From the NCBI RefSeq assembly GCF_034259105.1, contig NZ_CP139476.1, positions 34,429-98,428 of the forward strand: DNA of 64,000 nucleotides, in the 5' to 3' direction. The stretch is from Limosilactobacillus reuteri. GTDB lineage: Bacteria; Bacillota; Bacilli; Lactobacillales; Lactobacillaceae. The notes beneath the pieces were generated by a model. The model saw only the letters and a program-made list of their open reading frames with translations, was not told the DNA's origin and searched no databases. Shown here one piece after another: positions 31,099-45,000 of the stretch. The stretch's first letter is position 1, and the number at the start of each line of letters is the position of its first letter. The position numbers and the translations under genes are program-made.

Positions 31099-32337
31099 TC
31101 AAGCATTAAAATGTGGTGTCGCAGCCAGCTGGAGTGCAAGTTGGGTTGCACGTTCGAGCGAATCGTTTGTTTGTTGTTCCCAGCGGGCCGCGAGTGTGTT
31201 GGCCGGGTCGTGCAGACTAGTTAAGATATGTTGGGCGACTTGCAAAGCGTGTGGTTGATGTAAACTGGTAGCCATAGTTTGTAGCGCATCAGCTAGTTGT
31301 TCGCCTTCAGTTAGCTGTCGAGTCACTTGCATGGGGGTTTCGATGGCAACTTGTTCGTTGGCGCGCTGACCCGCCTGAATCCAATTATCCGTACTAGCTG
31401 GCACTGGTAACCAGAGCATCAGTAAAACGAACCACGTTAAGCAGGTCAGTTGGGACAGATCAACGCCCGCACCGGCCCATGGGTTCAGGTCTAAGTTACG
31501 TAATTCCAAGTATTGAATCCCATCCTGACATAGTTGTGAATGACCACCGGCATGACGCAATCGAACCTGACCGTAGAATTCCTTGGTCGCACTTAATTTT
31601 CCATTATCAACGGCCGCTTGCAGTGTTTGACAATAGTCATTTAACGACGCGTACGAGACCGTAACACCCGGCCGATTGATATACCCGCTAGAACTGTTGC
31701 GTAAGCTTCGAACGGGCTGGGCTGGTGGCGTAAGACCAGACTGTGGCCAGCAGCGTGGTGAGCAGCCATAAAGATACGTCAGTAGCCAGCGATAGTGCAA
31801 ATAATTCTGCGCAATGTGCAGGTAACAGCGATTTTGAAAGGTAGTGAAATCACGACTATCTGTCTGGGCCTGATACAATCCCATCATCAGACTAGCCGCT
31901 AAGCTCACATTACAGTGAACACCTGACAACATTTGACGTCGTCGGCCATAGCGGTGAGCAAGTCCTTGTCGATAGGCGACAGCGGCCGCATCCAACTTAG
32001 CAATTGGAATATCCCGGTCTTCTCGTGGAAGTGTGGGCGGCATGCTTAGCGGCCAAATCAGTTCAGGCAGAAGCCTTTGCCGGACTTGTTGTGTGAGCAT
32101 CGTTAAGGCGTGCAACGCAGCAACCGCACTTGCTTGCGGTTGGGTGACTAACTCCAACTGTGTCTCCGCAAAGTCCCGTTGCAGGCCGGAAAACTCGCTG
32201 ATAAGTGTTGGTGATAATGCCGTATCCGCCAAATGACCGGTCACCGTTACCCGCTGGCCTTCCCGTTCCAGCCCAATCTGAACAACCTGTGCATTGATCA
32301 ACGCCGTATTTTCCATTAATAATTGTTGCCACTCCAT
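31099..32337 (-). CDS. gshA: Glutamate-cysteine ligase (gamma-glutamylcysteine synthetase)
   Basis: 412 residues; ATG 32,335-32,337 preferred (GAGGTGA upstream). Family motifs: LPELIWPLSMPPTLP; GLAHRYGRRRQMLSGVHCNV, with the conserved Gly-x-H-x-N substrate loop; SLRNSSSGYIN; and LELRNLDLNPWAGAG near the C-terminus. The enzyme joins glutamate and cysteine using ATP, the first step of glutathione synthesis. Length fits a stand-alone GshA, not a GshAB fusion. Gives the host thiol buffering and sits with dps and the tpx remnant. Confidence 0.8.
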   Translation of the reverse strand: MEWQQLLMENTALINAQVVQIGLEREGQRVTVTGHLADTALSPTLISEFSGLQRDFAETQLELVTQPQASAVAALHALTMLTQQVRQRLLPELIWPLSMPPTLPREDRDIPIAKLDAAAVAYRQGLAHRYGRRRQMLSGVHCNVSLAASLMMGLYQAQTDSRDFTTFQNRCYLHIAQNYLHYRWLLTYLYGCSPRCWPQSGLTPPAQPVRSLRNSSSGYINRPGVTVSYASLNDYCQTLQAAVDNGKLSATKEFYGQVRLRHAGGHSQLCQDGIQYLELRNLDLNPWAGAGVDLSQLTCLTWFVLLMLWLPVPASTDNWIQAGQRANEQVAIETPMQVTRQLTEGEQLADALQTMATSLHQPHALQVAQHILTSLHDPANTLAARWEQQTNDSLERATQLALQLAATPHFNA

Positions 32338-32544
32338 CCACTCACCTCGCTGATTCAATCTAAATTTATTGTAGCATAGTCCCGACCTTGGTTCACTGAT
32401 TATGACCTATTATTTAGCTGACTTACCATTACGAAATGAGTTTCCGCGCGTCCCTGCTTGATCATCCAATTGATAATTATCATATAATTTGGACAATGCT
32501 ATTGAACTTTTGTAGGCATCCTCAGTTCATGAAGATAAGTCAAG
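32338..32544. other. Intergenic region between gshA and the adhesin locus
   Basis: About 205 bp, no gene. A TACAAT box on the minus strand near 32,371-32,376 may be the gshA -10. Otherwise nothing recognised. Confidence 0.4.
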
Positions 32545-32654
32545 TCACTAGGGTATACCCTAGTGGCCGTTTTTGATCCATTATCAATGGCTTTTTAAAT
32601 TAGGGCCTAGTACTTTTGGAATGGAAATACTTTCCAACACCAAAAATTCTAGAC
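32545..32654. repeat. Repeat R1 (terminator plus ISL3 fragment)
   Basis: About 105 bp that also occurs inverted at 47,337-47,446 and in the same direction at 59,578-59,686. It holds a palindromic terminator (CACTAGGGTATACCCTAGTG then T-rich) and the end of an ISL3-type transposase gene. Confidence 0.85.
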
Positions 32655-32941
32655 CCGATAAAATTAGTGATTTCCTGATAATTGAATGGGATATTGGTGG
32701 TGTTAATATGAGGAATCATGGTCAATATCTGATTATGATTAATAGGGATCATACCAACGTAGAAGTTGTTTAAATCAATAACGGTCAAAGAATTAGGAAC
32801 ACGCAGTTTAAGCGCTTCTTGGGCTAAAGCTTTCATATTATAGGCATTATTATCAGATATTAAAGTAATATCACTGCCTTCACAAAGGTAGAAATCTGCT
32901 GAAGCAACATTACCAAGTAGCTGAAAAGTTGACTGATTCAT
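32600..32941 (-). CDS. Hypothetical protein divergent from the adhesin gene (copy 1)
   Basis: 113 residues; ATG 32,939-32,941 after GGGAGATATC, a good ribosome site. Core: FYLCEGSDITLISDNNAYNM, KALAQEALKLRVPNSLTVID and FNYQEITNFI; the last ~15 residues (GVGKYFHSKSTRP) come from the ISL3-derived repeat, so the original C-terminus is lost. A near-identical copy is at 59,638-59,979, also divergent from an adhesin gene, which suggests a conserved partnership. Function unknown. Confidence 0.6.
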   Translation of the reverse strand: MNQSTFQLLGNVASADFYLCEGSDITLISDNNAYNMKALAQEALKLRVPNSLTVIDLNNFYVGMIPINHNQILTMIPHINTTNIPFNYQEITNFIGSRIFGVGKYFHSKSTRP

Positions 32942-33034
32942 GATATCTCCCTGACTATTTACAAAAAAGTGCTTTATTTTGCAGAATTAGGCAAGTCATT
33001 TTTGTTCTACAGGTATATAATTAAAAGTAGGTTA

Positions 33035-33051
33035 GCTCAATATAATTGAGC
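33035..33051 (+). promoter_or_regulatory. Stem-loop before the adhesin ribosome site
   Basis: GCTCAA-TATAA-TTGAGC immediately before the AAGGAAG ribosome site. TATAAT at about 33,014-33,019 is the likely -10. Confidence 0.5.
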
Positions 33052-33067
33052 GGGAAGGAAGTTTATA

Positions 33068-36000
33068 ATGGGAGAAAAGAAATTACATTATAAAATGTAT
33101 AAAGATGGCAAAAAATTCGTTTTTGCCGCAATTGCTACACTGTCTTTTTTTGCCTTCGGTGGGGTATCAACGGTAGCAGTTCATGCTGATACCACCTCAG
33201 GGAACTTAACTGCCGCCACTGTAAACAGCACTAGTGATAGGAAGAGCGCTGTTTCATCAGCAGCTACTGCAGTAAGCAGTGCCAGTGATACGAAGAGTGC
33301 TGCTCAACAATCAGCAGCTACTGCAGTAAGCAGTGCCAGTGATACGAAGAGTGCTGCTCAACAATCAGCAGTTACTGCAGTAAGCAGTGCCAGTGATACG
33401 AAGAGTGCTGCTCAACAATCAGCAGCTACTGTAGCAAGCAGTGCCAGTGATACGAAGAGTGTTTTTCAGCTGCTAATGGCCGATTATGCAACAACTGCGT
33501 ATAATTCAACCCCAATCGATGATGCAACTTCTCAAAAGAATAGTGATGGTAAAACCCAGTATTCATCATTAGATAATGCTCAAAATTTAAGCTTTGAATC
33601 GAACTCTCAAGATAGCAGTGCTCCAACTGCAACTGGGGTAAATTTAACAGCTACGTACACCCAGGCTAATCTGCCTCAGCAATTTAAGGGTGATGGTATG
33701 ACCGGGGACACACTTTGGTTGTATTCAGGGGCTGATCTTTTACATAGGAATGTATCTATTACAAAGAATTGGGCTAACGCCGGATCAATTAACGGACGAA
33801 AGGTTGACTTTCATGAAACATTTCATGATTTCGTTGCTCAAAATAACCCGGGTACTGATGGTATTAGGAGCATAACGGGTGTCGATCAAAAAAACCCGTA
33901 TCTTATTTTAATTAGCTCGAATGCTGTTGATAACATCGATGTCTACAATGCCAACTTCCAAGAAACCTTCTGGTTTACTTACTCTGATGATGGCTCAATC
34001 GTAGACATTACCAAATTTGATCAGGCTCATGCTGCTCAAAATAACAATCAAATTTTTTATTTTTTGTCTGCTTCATTAAGCTCTGATAATAGTGTAAATA
34101 GTAACCGTCGTGAATACGTTCAAACTAATGATGCCAAAACCGTAGTCATCTCAAAAAATCCTATTAATGATCCATCAACAGGATTCACAGCACCAGCATC
34201 AACAATTGGACTCACACGTGTTTCTGGTAGCAATGTTCCAGATGGTTTAGTCTATACAAACACCGATCCTTCGGGTTATCAGTCACATGCTGGTGAGGAT
34301 AGTAATCCGGATTATTATGCTCTACAAGGGGGAGTGACCTTTGTCAATTTTACTTCGAATAAACCAACACTTTACCTAGGCGCGGTTCCAATCAATGCTT
34401 CAAGCGCTCCTTGGTGGTGGCATGGTAATCGTCCTTGGTGGTGGCATGGTAATCATAATAAGAACTCTGATTTTTTGAACTTTGTCACTTACTCAATTGT
34501 TATTAACAAAAAAGTTAATGAGACTATTAACTATGTTGACCAAACTGGTAAAACAGTCGCCCCTAGTTATACCGCTAACCCTATTACCTTTATCACAGTT
34601 AAAGCATGGAATGGGACTACCACGTATTATAAGTTCGGCAGTCAGAAGAACCCAACTTTAGACAATGCGGGTAAACCCGATAGCAGCTGGATTCAGGCCG
34701 ATAATGCTAAATTTGGTGCTATTGATAACCCAACAGTTAAGGGATATAAGGTTATCAGGACCAATGCTCCGGGCTCTGATCTAAATAGCGTTGCCATTCA
34801 AACTGTTAACAAAACGTCTGATGATTTAAATTTTACGGTTGTTTATGCACCAGCTTACAGTACTAGTGAGGTTAAGACGGTAACCGAAACCGTACACTAT
34901 ATTGGTCAAGATGGTCAACCAGTTGCAAAGGATGCCAGTGGAATACCAACTCGTTTTGTAACGATTACCAATCCGATTGATGGTTCGACAGCGACATACT
35001 ATTCAACGACTGAATCTGGTCAACCAACTCTTGATAATAATGGTGTACCAGTAGGTAATTGGACTCGGGGCAATAGTACAGATTTTGCGGCAATTATCAA
35101 CCCAAGTGTTATTGGTCAACATGTCGTGTCCACAACTGATCCAAGTAACGATTTAACACAGACAACTGTTAAAAGTATTGATAGTAATTCTGGTAATTTG
35201 GACTTCACTGTGACTTATACACCAAACCATGAAGCCGCCAACGTCACTTATATCGATGATACGACTGGTAAAACCTTAAGCACTAAGGACTTGACTGGCG
35301 ACTATGGTTCAACTGATCCTTATCGGACGGGTGACACCATTGCCGATTATGAAGAACAAGGGTATCAATTAGTCTCAGACAATTATCCAACTCATGGTGT
35401 GGTTTATAACCAAGATGGTACCGTTCAAAAGTTCGAGGTTCATTTAACTCATGGCACAACGCCGGTTGGTCCGAAGAATCCACAAACACCAGGTAAACCA
35501 ATTAATCCAGAGAATCCTGGTGGACCAAAGTGGCCAGAAGGAACTGACAAGAGTTCTCTTACTCAGACAGTCACTAGAACTATTAATTACCTGGATAAGC
35601 AGACTGGCAAAGTTGTCGCTAAGCAAGTTACTGAACAGGTTACGTATAACCGTACCGTTATTGTTGATAAAGTAACTGGTCAAATCATTGGTTACTCGAC
35701 AACAGGTGGTGATACCGTTGACCAAACTGATGGTGATAAAGCTTGGACTGCAGTTGATAATAAGTCTGATTGGGATTCTGTCACTTCTCCTGACTTGAGT
35801 TCCAAGGGCTACTTGGCAGCGGATTTGGCCGCGGTTGCTCAACAGACAGTTACCCCAGGTGATAAGGATGTTACAGTTAATGTTCACTATGACCACGCCG
35901 TGGTCCCAGTAAATCCAACGCATCCACAAACACCAGGTAAGCCAATTAATCCAAAGAATCCTAATGGACCAAAGTGGCCAGAAGGGACTGATAAGAAGTC

Positions 36001-39000
36001 GCTGACAACTGCTGTTCACCAGACCATCCATTATCAATATGTCAATGGTTCACAAGCAGCTCCTGATAAGACCGATTCCACGACATTTGACCATCAAGTT
36101 GAAGTTGATAAGGTCACCGGTAAGATTGTTAAGGATGGTGGTTGGACAGCCGAAAATGGCAAGACGAGTTTTGATAGTAAGAAGTCACCGGTAATTCCAG
36201 GCTATACTGCAAGTAAGCCAGCCAGCGATTCAGTTGATGGCTTAACGCATGATAGTAAGGATAATGTTCAGACCATTATCTATACAGCAAACCATGAAGC
36301 CGCCAACGTCACTTATATCGATGATACGACTGGTAAAACCTTAAGCACTAAGGACTTGACTGGCGACTATGGTTCAACTGATCCTTATCGGACGGGTGAC
36401 ACCATTGCCGATTATGAAAAACAAGGGTATCAATTAGTCTCAGACAATTATCCAACTCATGGTGTGGTTTATAACCAAAATGGTACCGTTCAAAAGTTCG
36501 AGGTTCATTTAACTCATGGCACAACGCCGGTTGGTCCGAAGAATCCACAAACACCAGGTAAACCAATTAATCCAGAGAATCCTGGTGGACCAAAGTGGCC
36601 AGAAGGAACTGACAAGGGTTCTCTTACTCAGACAGTCATTAGAACTGTTAATTACCTGGATAAGCAGACTGGCAAAGTTGTCGCTAAGCCAGTTACTGAA
36701 CAGGTTACGTATAACCGTACCGCCATTGTTGATAAAGTAACTGGTCAAATCATTGGTTACTCGACAACCGGTGGTGATACCGTTGACCAAACTGATGGTG
36801 ATAAAGCTTGGACTGCAGTTGATCATAAGTCTGATTGGGATTCTGTCACTTCACCTGACTTGAGTTCCAAGGGCTACTTGGCACCGGATTTGGCCACAGT
36901 TGCTCAACAGACAGTTACCCCAGGTGATAAGGATGTTACCGTTAAGGTTTACTATGACCACGACGTGGTCCCAGTAAATCCAACGAAGCCACAAACACCA
37001 GGTAAGCCAATTAATCCAAAGAATCCTAATGGACCAAAGTGGCCAGAAGGAACTGATAAGAATTCGCTGACAACTGCTGTTCACCAGACCATCCATTATC
37101 AATATGTCAATGGTTCACAAGCAGCTCCTGATAAGACCGATTCCACGACATTTGACCATCAAGTTGAAGTTGATAAGGTCACCGGTAAGATTGTTAAGGA
37201 TGATGGTTGGACAGCCGAAAATGGCAAGACGAGTTTTGATAGTAAGAAGTCACCGGTAATTCCAGGCTATACTGCAAGTAAGCCAGCCAGCGATTCAGTT
37301 GATGGCTTAACGCATGATAGTAAGAATAATGTTCAGACCATTATCTATACAGCAAACCATGAAGCCGCCAACGTCACTTATATCGATGATACGACTGGTA
37401 AAACCTTAAGCACTAAGGACTTGACTGGCGACTATGGTTCAACTGATCCTTATCGGACGGGTGACACCATTGCCGATTATGAAGAACAAGGGTATCAATT
37501 AGTCTCAGACAATTATCCAACTCATGGTGTGGTTTATAACCAAGATGGTACCGTTCAAAAGTTCGAGGTTCATTTAACTCATGGCACAACGCCGGTTGGT
37601 CCGAAGAATCCACAAACACCAGGTAAACCAATTAATCCAGAGAATCCTGGTGGACCAAAGTGGCCAGAAGGAACTGACAAGAGTTCTCTTACTCAGACAG
37701 TCACTAGAACTATTAATTACCTGGATAAGCAGACTGGCAAAGTTGTCGCTAAGCCAGTTACTGAACAGGTTACGTATAACCGTACCGCCATTGTTGATAA
37801 AGTAACTGGTCAAATCATTGGTTACTCGACAACCGGTGGTGATACCGTTGACCAAACTGATGGTGATAAAGCTTGGACTGCAGTTGATCATAAGTCTGAT
37901 TGGGATTCTGTCACTTCTCCTGACTTGAGTTCCAAGGGCTACTTGGCACCGGATTTGGCCACAGTTGCTCAACAGACAGTTACCCCAGGTGATAAGGATG
38001 TTACCGTTAAGGTTTACTATGACCACGCCGTGGTCCCAGTAAATCCAACGCATCCACAAACACCAGGTAAGCCAATTAATCCAAAGAATCCTAATGGACC
38101 AAAGTGGCCAGAAGGGACTGATAAGAAGTCGCTGACAACTGCTGTTCACCAGACCATCCATTATCAATATGTCAATGGTTCACAAGCAGCTCCTGATAAG
38201 ACCGATTCCACGACATTTGACCATCAAGTTGAAGTTGATAAGGTCACCGGTAAGATTGTTAAGGATGATGGTTGGACAGCCGAAAATGGCAAGACGAGTT
38301 TTGATAGTAAGAAGTCACCGGTAATTCCAGGCTATACTGCAAGTAAGCCAGCCAGCGATTCAGTTGATGGCTTAACGCATGATAGTAAGGATAATGTTCA
38401 GACCATTATCTATACAGCAAACCAAGAAGCCGCCAACGTCACTTATATCGATGATACGACTGGTAAAACCTTAAGCACTAAGGACTTGACTGGCGACTAT
38501 GGTTCAACTGATCCTTATCGGACGGGTGACACCATTGCCGATTATGAAGAACAAGGGTATCAATTAGTCTCAGACAATTATCCAACTCATGGTGTGGTTT
38601 ATAACCAAGATGGTACCGTTCAAAAGTTCGAGGTTCATTTAACTCATGGCACAACGCCGGTTGGTCCGAAGAATCCACAAACACCAGGTAAACCAATTAA
38701 TCCAGAGAATCCTGGTGGACCAAAGTGGCCAGAAGGAACTGACAAGAGTTCTCTTACTCAGACAGTCACTAGAACTATTAATTACCTGGATAAGCAGACT
38801 GGCAAAGTTGTCGCTAAGCAAGTTACTGAACAGGTTACGTATAACCGTACCGTTATTGTTGATAAAGTAACTGGTCAAATCATTGGTTACTCGACAACAG
38901 GTGGTGATACCGTTGACCAAACTGATGGTGATAAAGCTTGGACTGCAGTTGATAATAAGTCTGATTGGGATTCTGTCACTTCTCCTGACTTGAGTTCCAA

Positions 39001-42000
39001 GGGCTACTTGGCAGCGGATTTGGCCGCGGTTGCTCAACAGACAGTTACCCCAGGTGATAAGGATGTTACAGTTAATGTTCACTATGACCACGCCGTGGTC
39101 CCAGTAAATCCAACGCATCCACAAACACCAGGTAAGCCAATTAATCCAAAGAATCCTAATGGACCAAAGTGGCCAGAAGGGACTGATAAGAAGTCGCTGA
39201 CAACTGCTGTTCACCAGACCATCCATTATCAATATGTCAATGGTTCACAAGCAGCTCCTGATAAGACCGATTCCACGACATTTGACCATCAAGTTGAAGT
39301 TGATAAGGTCACCGGTAAGATTGTTAAGGATGGTGGTTGGACAGCCGAAAATGGCAAGACGAGTTTTGATAGTAAGAAGTCACCGGTAATTCCAGGCTAT
39401 ACTGCAAGTAAGCCAGCCAGCGATTCAGTTGATGGCTTAACGCATGATAGTAAGGATAATGTTCAGACCATTATCTATACAGCAAACCATGAAGCCGCCA
39501 ACGTCACTTATATCGATGATACGACTGGTAAAACCTTAAGCACTAAGGACTTGACTGGCGACTATGGTTCAACTGATCCTTATCGGACGGGTGACACCAT
39601 TGCCGATTATGAAGAACAAGGGTATCAATTAGTCTCAGACAATTATCCAACTCATGGTGTGGTTTATAACCAAGATGGTACCGTTCAAAAGTTCGAGGTT
39701 CATTTAACTCATGGCACAACGCCGGTTGGTCCGAAGAATCCACAAACACCAGGTAAACCAATTAATCCAGAGAATCCTGGTGGACCAAAGTGGCCAGAAG
39801 GAACTGACAAGAGTTCTCTTACTCAGACAGTCACTAGAACTATTAATTACCTGGATAAGCAGACTGGCAAAGTTGTCGCTAAGCCAGTTACTGAACAGGT
39901 TACGTATAACCGTACCGCCATTGTTGATAAAGTAACTGGTCAAATCATTGGTTACTCGACAACCGGTGGTGATACCGTTGACCAAACTGATGGTGATAAA
40001 GCTTGGACTGCAGTTGATCATAAGTCTGATTGGGATTCTGTCACTTCTCCTGACTTGAGTTCCAAGGGCTACTTGGCACCGGATTTGGCCACAGTTGCTC
40101 AACAGACAGTTACCCCAGGTGATAAGGATGTTACCGTTAAGGTTTACTATGACCACGCCGTGGTCCCAGTAAATCCAACGCATCCACAAACACCAGGTAA
40201 GCCAATTAATCCAAAGAATCCTAATGGACCAAAGTGGCCAGAAGGGACTGATAAGAAGTCGCTGACAACTGCTGTTCACCAGACCATCCATTATCAATAT
40301 GTCAATGGTTCACAAGCAGCTCCTGATAAGACCGATTCCACGACATTTGACCATCAAGTTGAAGTTGATAAGGTCACCGGTAAGATTGTTAAGGATGATG
40401 GTTGGACAGCCGAAAATGGCAAGACGAGTTTTGATAGTAAGAAGTCACCGGTAATTCCAGGCTATACTGCAAGTAAGCCAGCCAGCGATTCAGTTGATGG
40501 CTTAACGCATGATAGTAAGGATAATGTTCAGACCATTATCTATACAGCAAACCAAGAAGCCGCCAACGTCACTTATATCGATGATACGACTGGTAAAACC
40601 TTAAGCACTAAGGACTTGACTGGCGACTATGGTTCAACTGATCCTTATCGGACGGGTGACACCATTGCCGATTATGAAGAACAAGGGTATCAATTAGTCT
40701 CAGACAATTATCCAACTCATGGTGTGGTTTATAACCAAGATGGTACCGTTCAAAAGTTCGAGGTTCATTTAACTCATGGCACAACGCCGGTTGGTCCGAA
40801 GAATCCACAAACACCAGGTAAACCAATTAATCCAGAGAATCCTGGTGGACCAAAGTGGCCAGAAGGAACTGACAAGAGTTCTCTTACTCAGACAGTCACT
40901 AGAACTATTAATTACCTGGATAAGCAGACTGGCAAAGTTGTCGCTAAGCAAGTTACTGAACAGGTTACGTATAACCGTACCGTTATTGTTGATAAAGTAA
41001 CTGGTCAAATCATTGGTTACTCGACAACAGGTGGTGATACCGTTGACCAAACTGATGGTGATAAAGCTTGGACTGCAGTTGATAATAAGTCTGATTGGGA
41101 TTCTGTCACTTCTCCTGACTTGAGTTCCAAGGGCTACTTGGCAGCGGATTTGGCCGCGGTTGCTCAACAGACAGTTACCCCAGGTGATAAGGATGTTACA
41201 GTTAATGTTCACTATGACCACGCCGTGGTCCCAGTAAATCCAACGCATCCACAAACACCAGGTAAGCCAATTAATCCAAAGAATCCTAATGGACCAAAGT
41301 GGCCAGAAGGGACTGATAAGAAGTCGCTGACAACTGCTGTTCACCAGACCATCCATTATCAATATGTCAATGGTTCACAAGCAGCTCCTGATAAGACCGA
41401 TTCCACGACATTTGACCATCAAGTTGAAGTTGATAAGGTCACCGGTAAGATTGTTAAGGATGGTGGTTGGACAGCCGAAAATGGCAAGACGAGTTTTGAT
41501 AGTAAGAAGTCACCGGTAATTCCAGGCTATACTGCAAGTAAGCCAGCCAGCGATTCAGTTGATGGCTTAACGCATGATAGTAAGGATAATGTTCAGACCA
41601 TTATCTATACAGCAAACCATGAAGCCGCCAACGTCACTTATATCGATGATACGACTGGTAAAACCTTAAGCACTAAGGACTTGACTGGCGACTATGGTTC
41701 AACTGATCCTTATCGGACGGGTGACACCATTGCCGATTATGAAAAACAAGGGTATCAATTAGTCTCAGACAATTATCCAACTCATGGTGTGGTTTATAAC
41801 CAAAATGGTACCGTTCAAAAGTTCGAGGTTCATTTAACTCATGGCACAACGCCGGTTGGTCCGAAGAATCCACAAACACCAGGTAAACCAATTAATCCAG
41901 AGAATCCTGGTGGACCAAAGTGGCCAGAAGGAACTGACAAGGGTTCTCTTACTCAGACAGTCATTAGAACTGTTAATTACCTGGATAAGCAGACTGGCAA

Positions 42001-45000
42001 AGTTGTCGCTAAGCCAGTTACTGAACAGGTTACGTATAACCGTACCGCCATTGTTGATAAAGTAACTGGTCAAATCATTGGTTACTCGACAACCGGTGGT
42101 GATACCGTTGACCAAACTGATGGTGATAAAGCTTGGACTGCAGTTGATCATAAGTCTGATTGGGATTCTGTCACTTCACCTGACTTGAGTTCCAAGGGCT
42201 ACTTGGCACCGGATTTGGCCACAGTTGCTCAACAGACAGTTACCCCAGGTGATAAGGATGTTACCGTTAAGGTTTACTATGACCACGACGTGGTCCCAGT
42301 AAATCCAACGAAGCCACAAACACCAGGTACGCCAATTAATCCAGATGATCCTGATGGACCAAAGTGGCCAGAAGGAACTGACAAGAGTTCTGTTACTCAG
42401 ACAGTCATTAGAACTGTTAATTACCTGGATAAGCAGACTGGCAAAGTTGTCGCTAAGCAAGTTACTGAACAGGTTACGTATAACCGTACCGTTATTGTTG
42501 ATAAAGTAACTGGTCAAATCATTGGTTACTCGACAACAGGTGGTGATACCGTTGACCAAACTGATGGTGATAAAGCTTGGACTGCAGTTGATAATAAGTC
42601 TGATTGGGATTCTGTCACTTCTCCTGACTTGAGTTCCAAGGGCTACTTGGCAGCGGATTTGGCCGCGGTTGCTCAACAGACAGTTACCCCAGGTGATAAG
42701 GATGTTACAGTTAATGTTCACTATGACCACGACGTGGTCCCAGTAAATCCAACGAATCCACAAACACCAGGTACGCCAATTAATCCAGATGATCCAGATA
42801 GTCCAAAATGGCCAGCTGGGACTGATAAGAATTCGCTGACAACTGATGTTCACCAGACAATCCATTATCAATATGGCGATGGTTCACAAGCAGCTCCTGA
42901 TAAGACTGATTCCACGACATTTGACCATCAAGTTGAAATTGATAAGGTCACCGGTAAGATTGTTAAGGATGATGGTTGGACAGCCGAAAATGGCAAGACG
43001 AGTTTTGATAGTAAGAAGTCACCGGTAATTCCAGGCTATACTGCAAGTAAGCCAGCCAGCGATTCAGTTGATGGCTTAACGCATGATAGTAAGAATAATG
43101 TTCAGACCATTATCTATACAGCAAACCATGAAGCCGCCAACGTCACTTATATCGATGATACGACTGGTAAAACCTTAAGCACTAAGGACTTGACTGGCGA
43201 CTATGGTTCAACTGATCCTTATCGGACGGGTGACACCATTGCCGATTATGAAAAACAAGGGTATCAATTAGTCTCAGACAATTATCCAACTCATGGTGTG
43301 GTTTATAACCAAGATGGTACCGTTCAAAAGTTCGAGGTTCATTTAACTCATGGCACAACGCCGGTTGGTCCGAAGAATCCACAAACACCAGGTAAACCAA
43401 TTAATCCAAATAATCCTAATGGACCAAAGTGGCCAGAAGGAACTGACAAGAGTTCTCTTACTCAGACAGTCACTAGAACTGTTAATTACCTGGATAAGCA
43501 GACTGACAAAGCTGTCGCTACGCCAGTTACTGAACAGGTTACGTATAACCGTACCGCCATTGTTGATAAAGTAACTGGTCAAATCATTGGTTACTCGACA
43601 ACAGGTGGTGATACCGTTGACCAAACTGATGGTGATAAAGCTTGGACTGCAGTTGATCATAAGTCTGATTGGGATTCTGTCACTTCTCCTGACTTGAGTT
43701 CCAAGGGCTACTTGGCACCGGATTTGGCCACAGTTGCTCAACAGACAGTTACCCCAGGTGATAAGGATGTTACAGTTAATGTTCACTATGACCACAACGT
43801 GGTCCCAGTAAATCCAACGAATCCACAAACACCAGGTACGCCAATTAATCCAGATGATCCTGATGGACCAAAGTGGCCAGAAGGAACTGACAAGAGTTCT
43901 GTTACTCAGACAGTCATTAGAACTGTTAATTACCTGGATAAGCAGACTGGCAAAGTTGTCGCTAAGCAAGTTACTGAACAGGTTACGTATAACCGTACCG
44001 TTATTGTTGATAAAGTAACTGGTCAAATCATTGGTTACTCGACAACAGGTGGTGATACCGTTGACCAAACTGATGGTGATAAAGCTTGGACTGCAGTTGA
44101 TAATAAGTCTGATTGGGATTCTGTCACTTCTCCTGACTTGAGTTCCAAGGGCTACTTGGCAGCGGATTTGGCCGCGGTTGCTCAACAGACAGTTACCCCA
44201 GGTGATAAGGATGTTACAGTTAATGTTCACTATGACCACGACGTGGTCCCAGTAAATCCAACGAATCCACAAACACCAGGTACGCCAATTAATCCAGATG
44301 ATCCAGATAGTCCAAAATGGCCAGCTGGGACTGATAAGAATTCGCTGACAACTGATGTTCACCAGACAATCCATTATCAATATGGCGATGGTTCACAAGC
44401 AGCTCCTGATAAGACTGATTCCACGACATTTGACCATCAAGTTGAAATTGATAAGGTCACCGGTGAGATTGTTAAGGATGATGGTTGGACAGCCGAAAAT
44501 GGCAAGACGAGTTTTGATAGTAAGAATTCACCGGTAATTCCAGGCTATACTGCAAGTAAGCCAGCCAGCGATTCAGTTGATGGCTTAACGCAAGATAGTA
44601 AGGATAATGTTCAGACCATTATCTATACAGCAAACCAAGAAGCCGCCAACGTCACTTATATTGATGATAAGACTGGTAAAACCTTAAGCGTTAAGGACTT
44701 GACTGGCGACTATGGTTCAACGGATCCTTATCGGACGGGTGACACCATTGCCGATTATGAAAAACAAGGGTATCAATTAGTCTCAGACAATTATCCAACT
44801 AAGGGTGTGGTTTATAACCAAGATGGTACCGTTCAAAGTTTCGAGGTTCATTTGACACATGGCACAACGCAAACAAGTGAAAGTCAAACTGTCAATGAGA
44901 CCATCCATTATGTTTATAAGAACGGTGACAAAGCAGCTGATGATTATCAAGCAACACCACTGAACTTTACGCGTACTGTAACGACCGACAAGGTCACTGG

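Noticed and set aside
31479..32341. Plus- and minus-strand frames within gshA
   Set aside because: gshA motifs are continuous in one frame; the others lack ribosome sites and family motifs.
33280..33470. 54-bp repeats near the start of adhesin 1
   Set aside because: Coding repeats of the Ser/Ala-rich segment, not a regulatory or CRISPR array.
35283..44380. Many long minus-strand and plus-strand frames (up to 345 codons) inside the adhesin repeats
   Set aside because: They repeat with the adhesin period, lack ribosome sites and are out-of-frame readings of the same repeat DNA.
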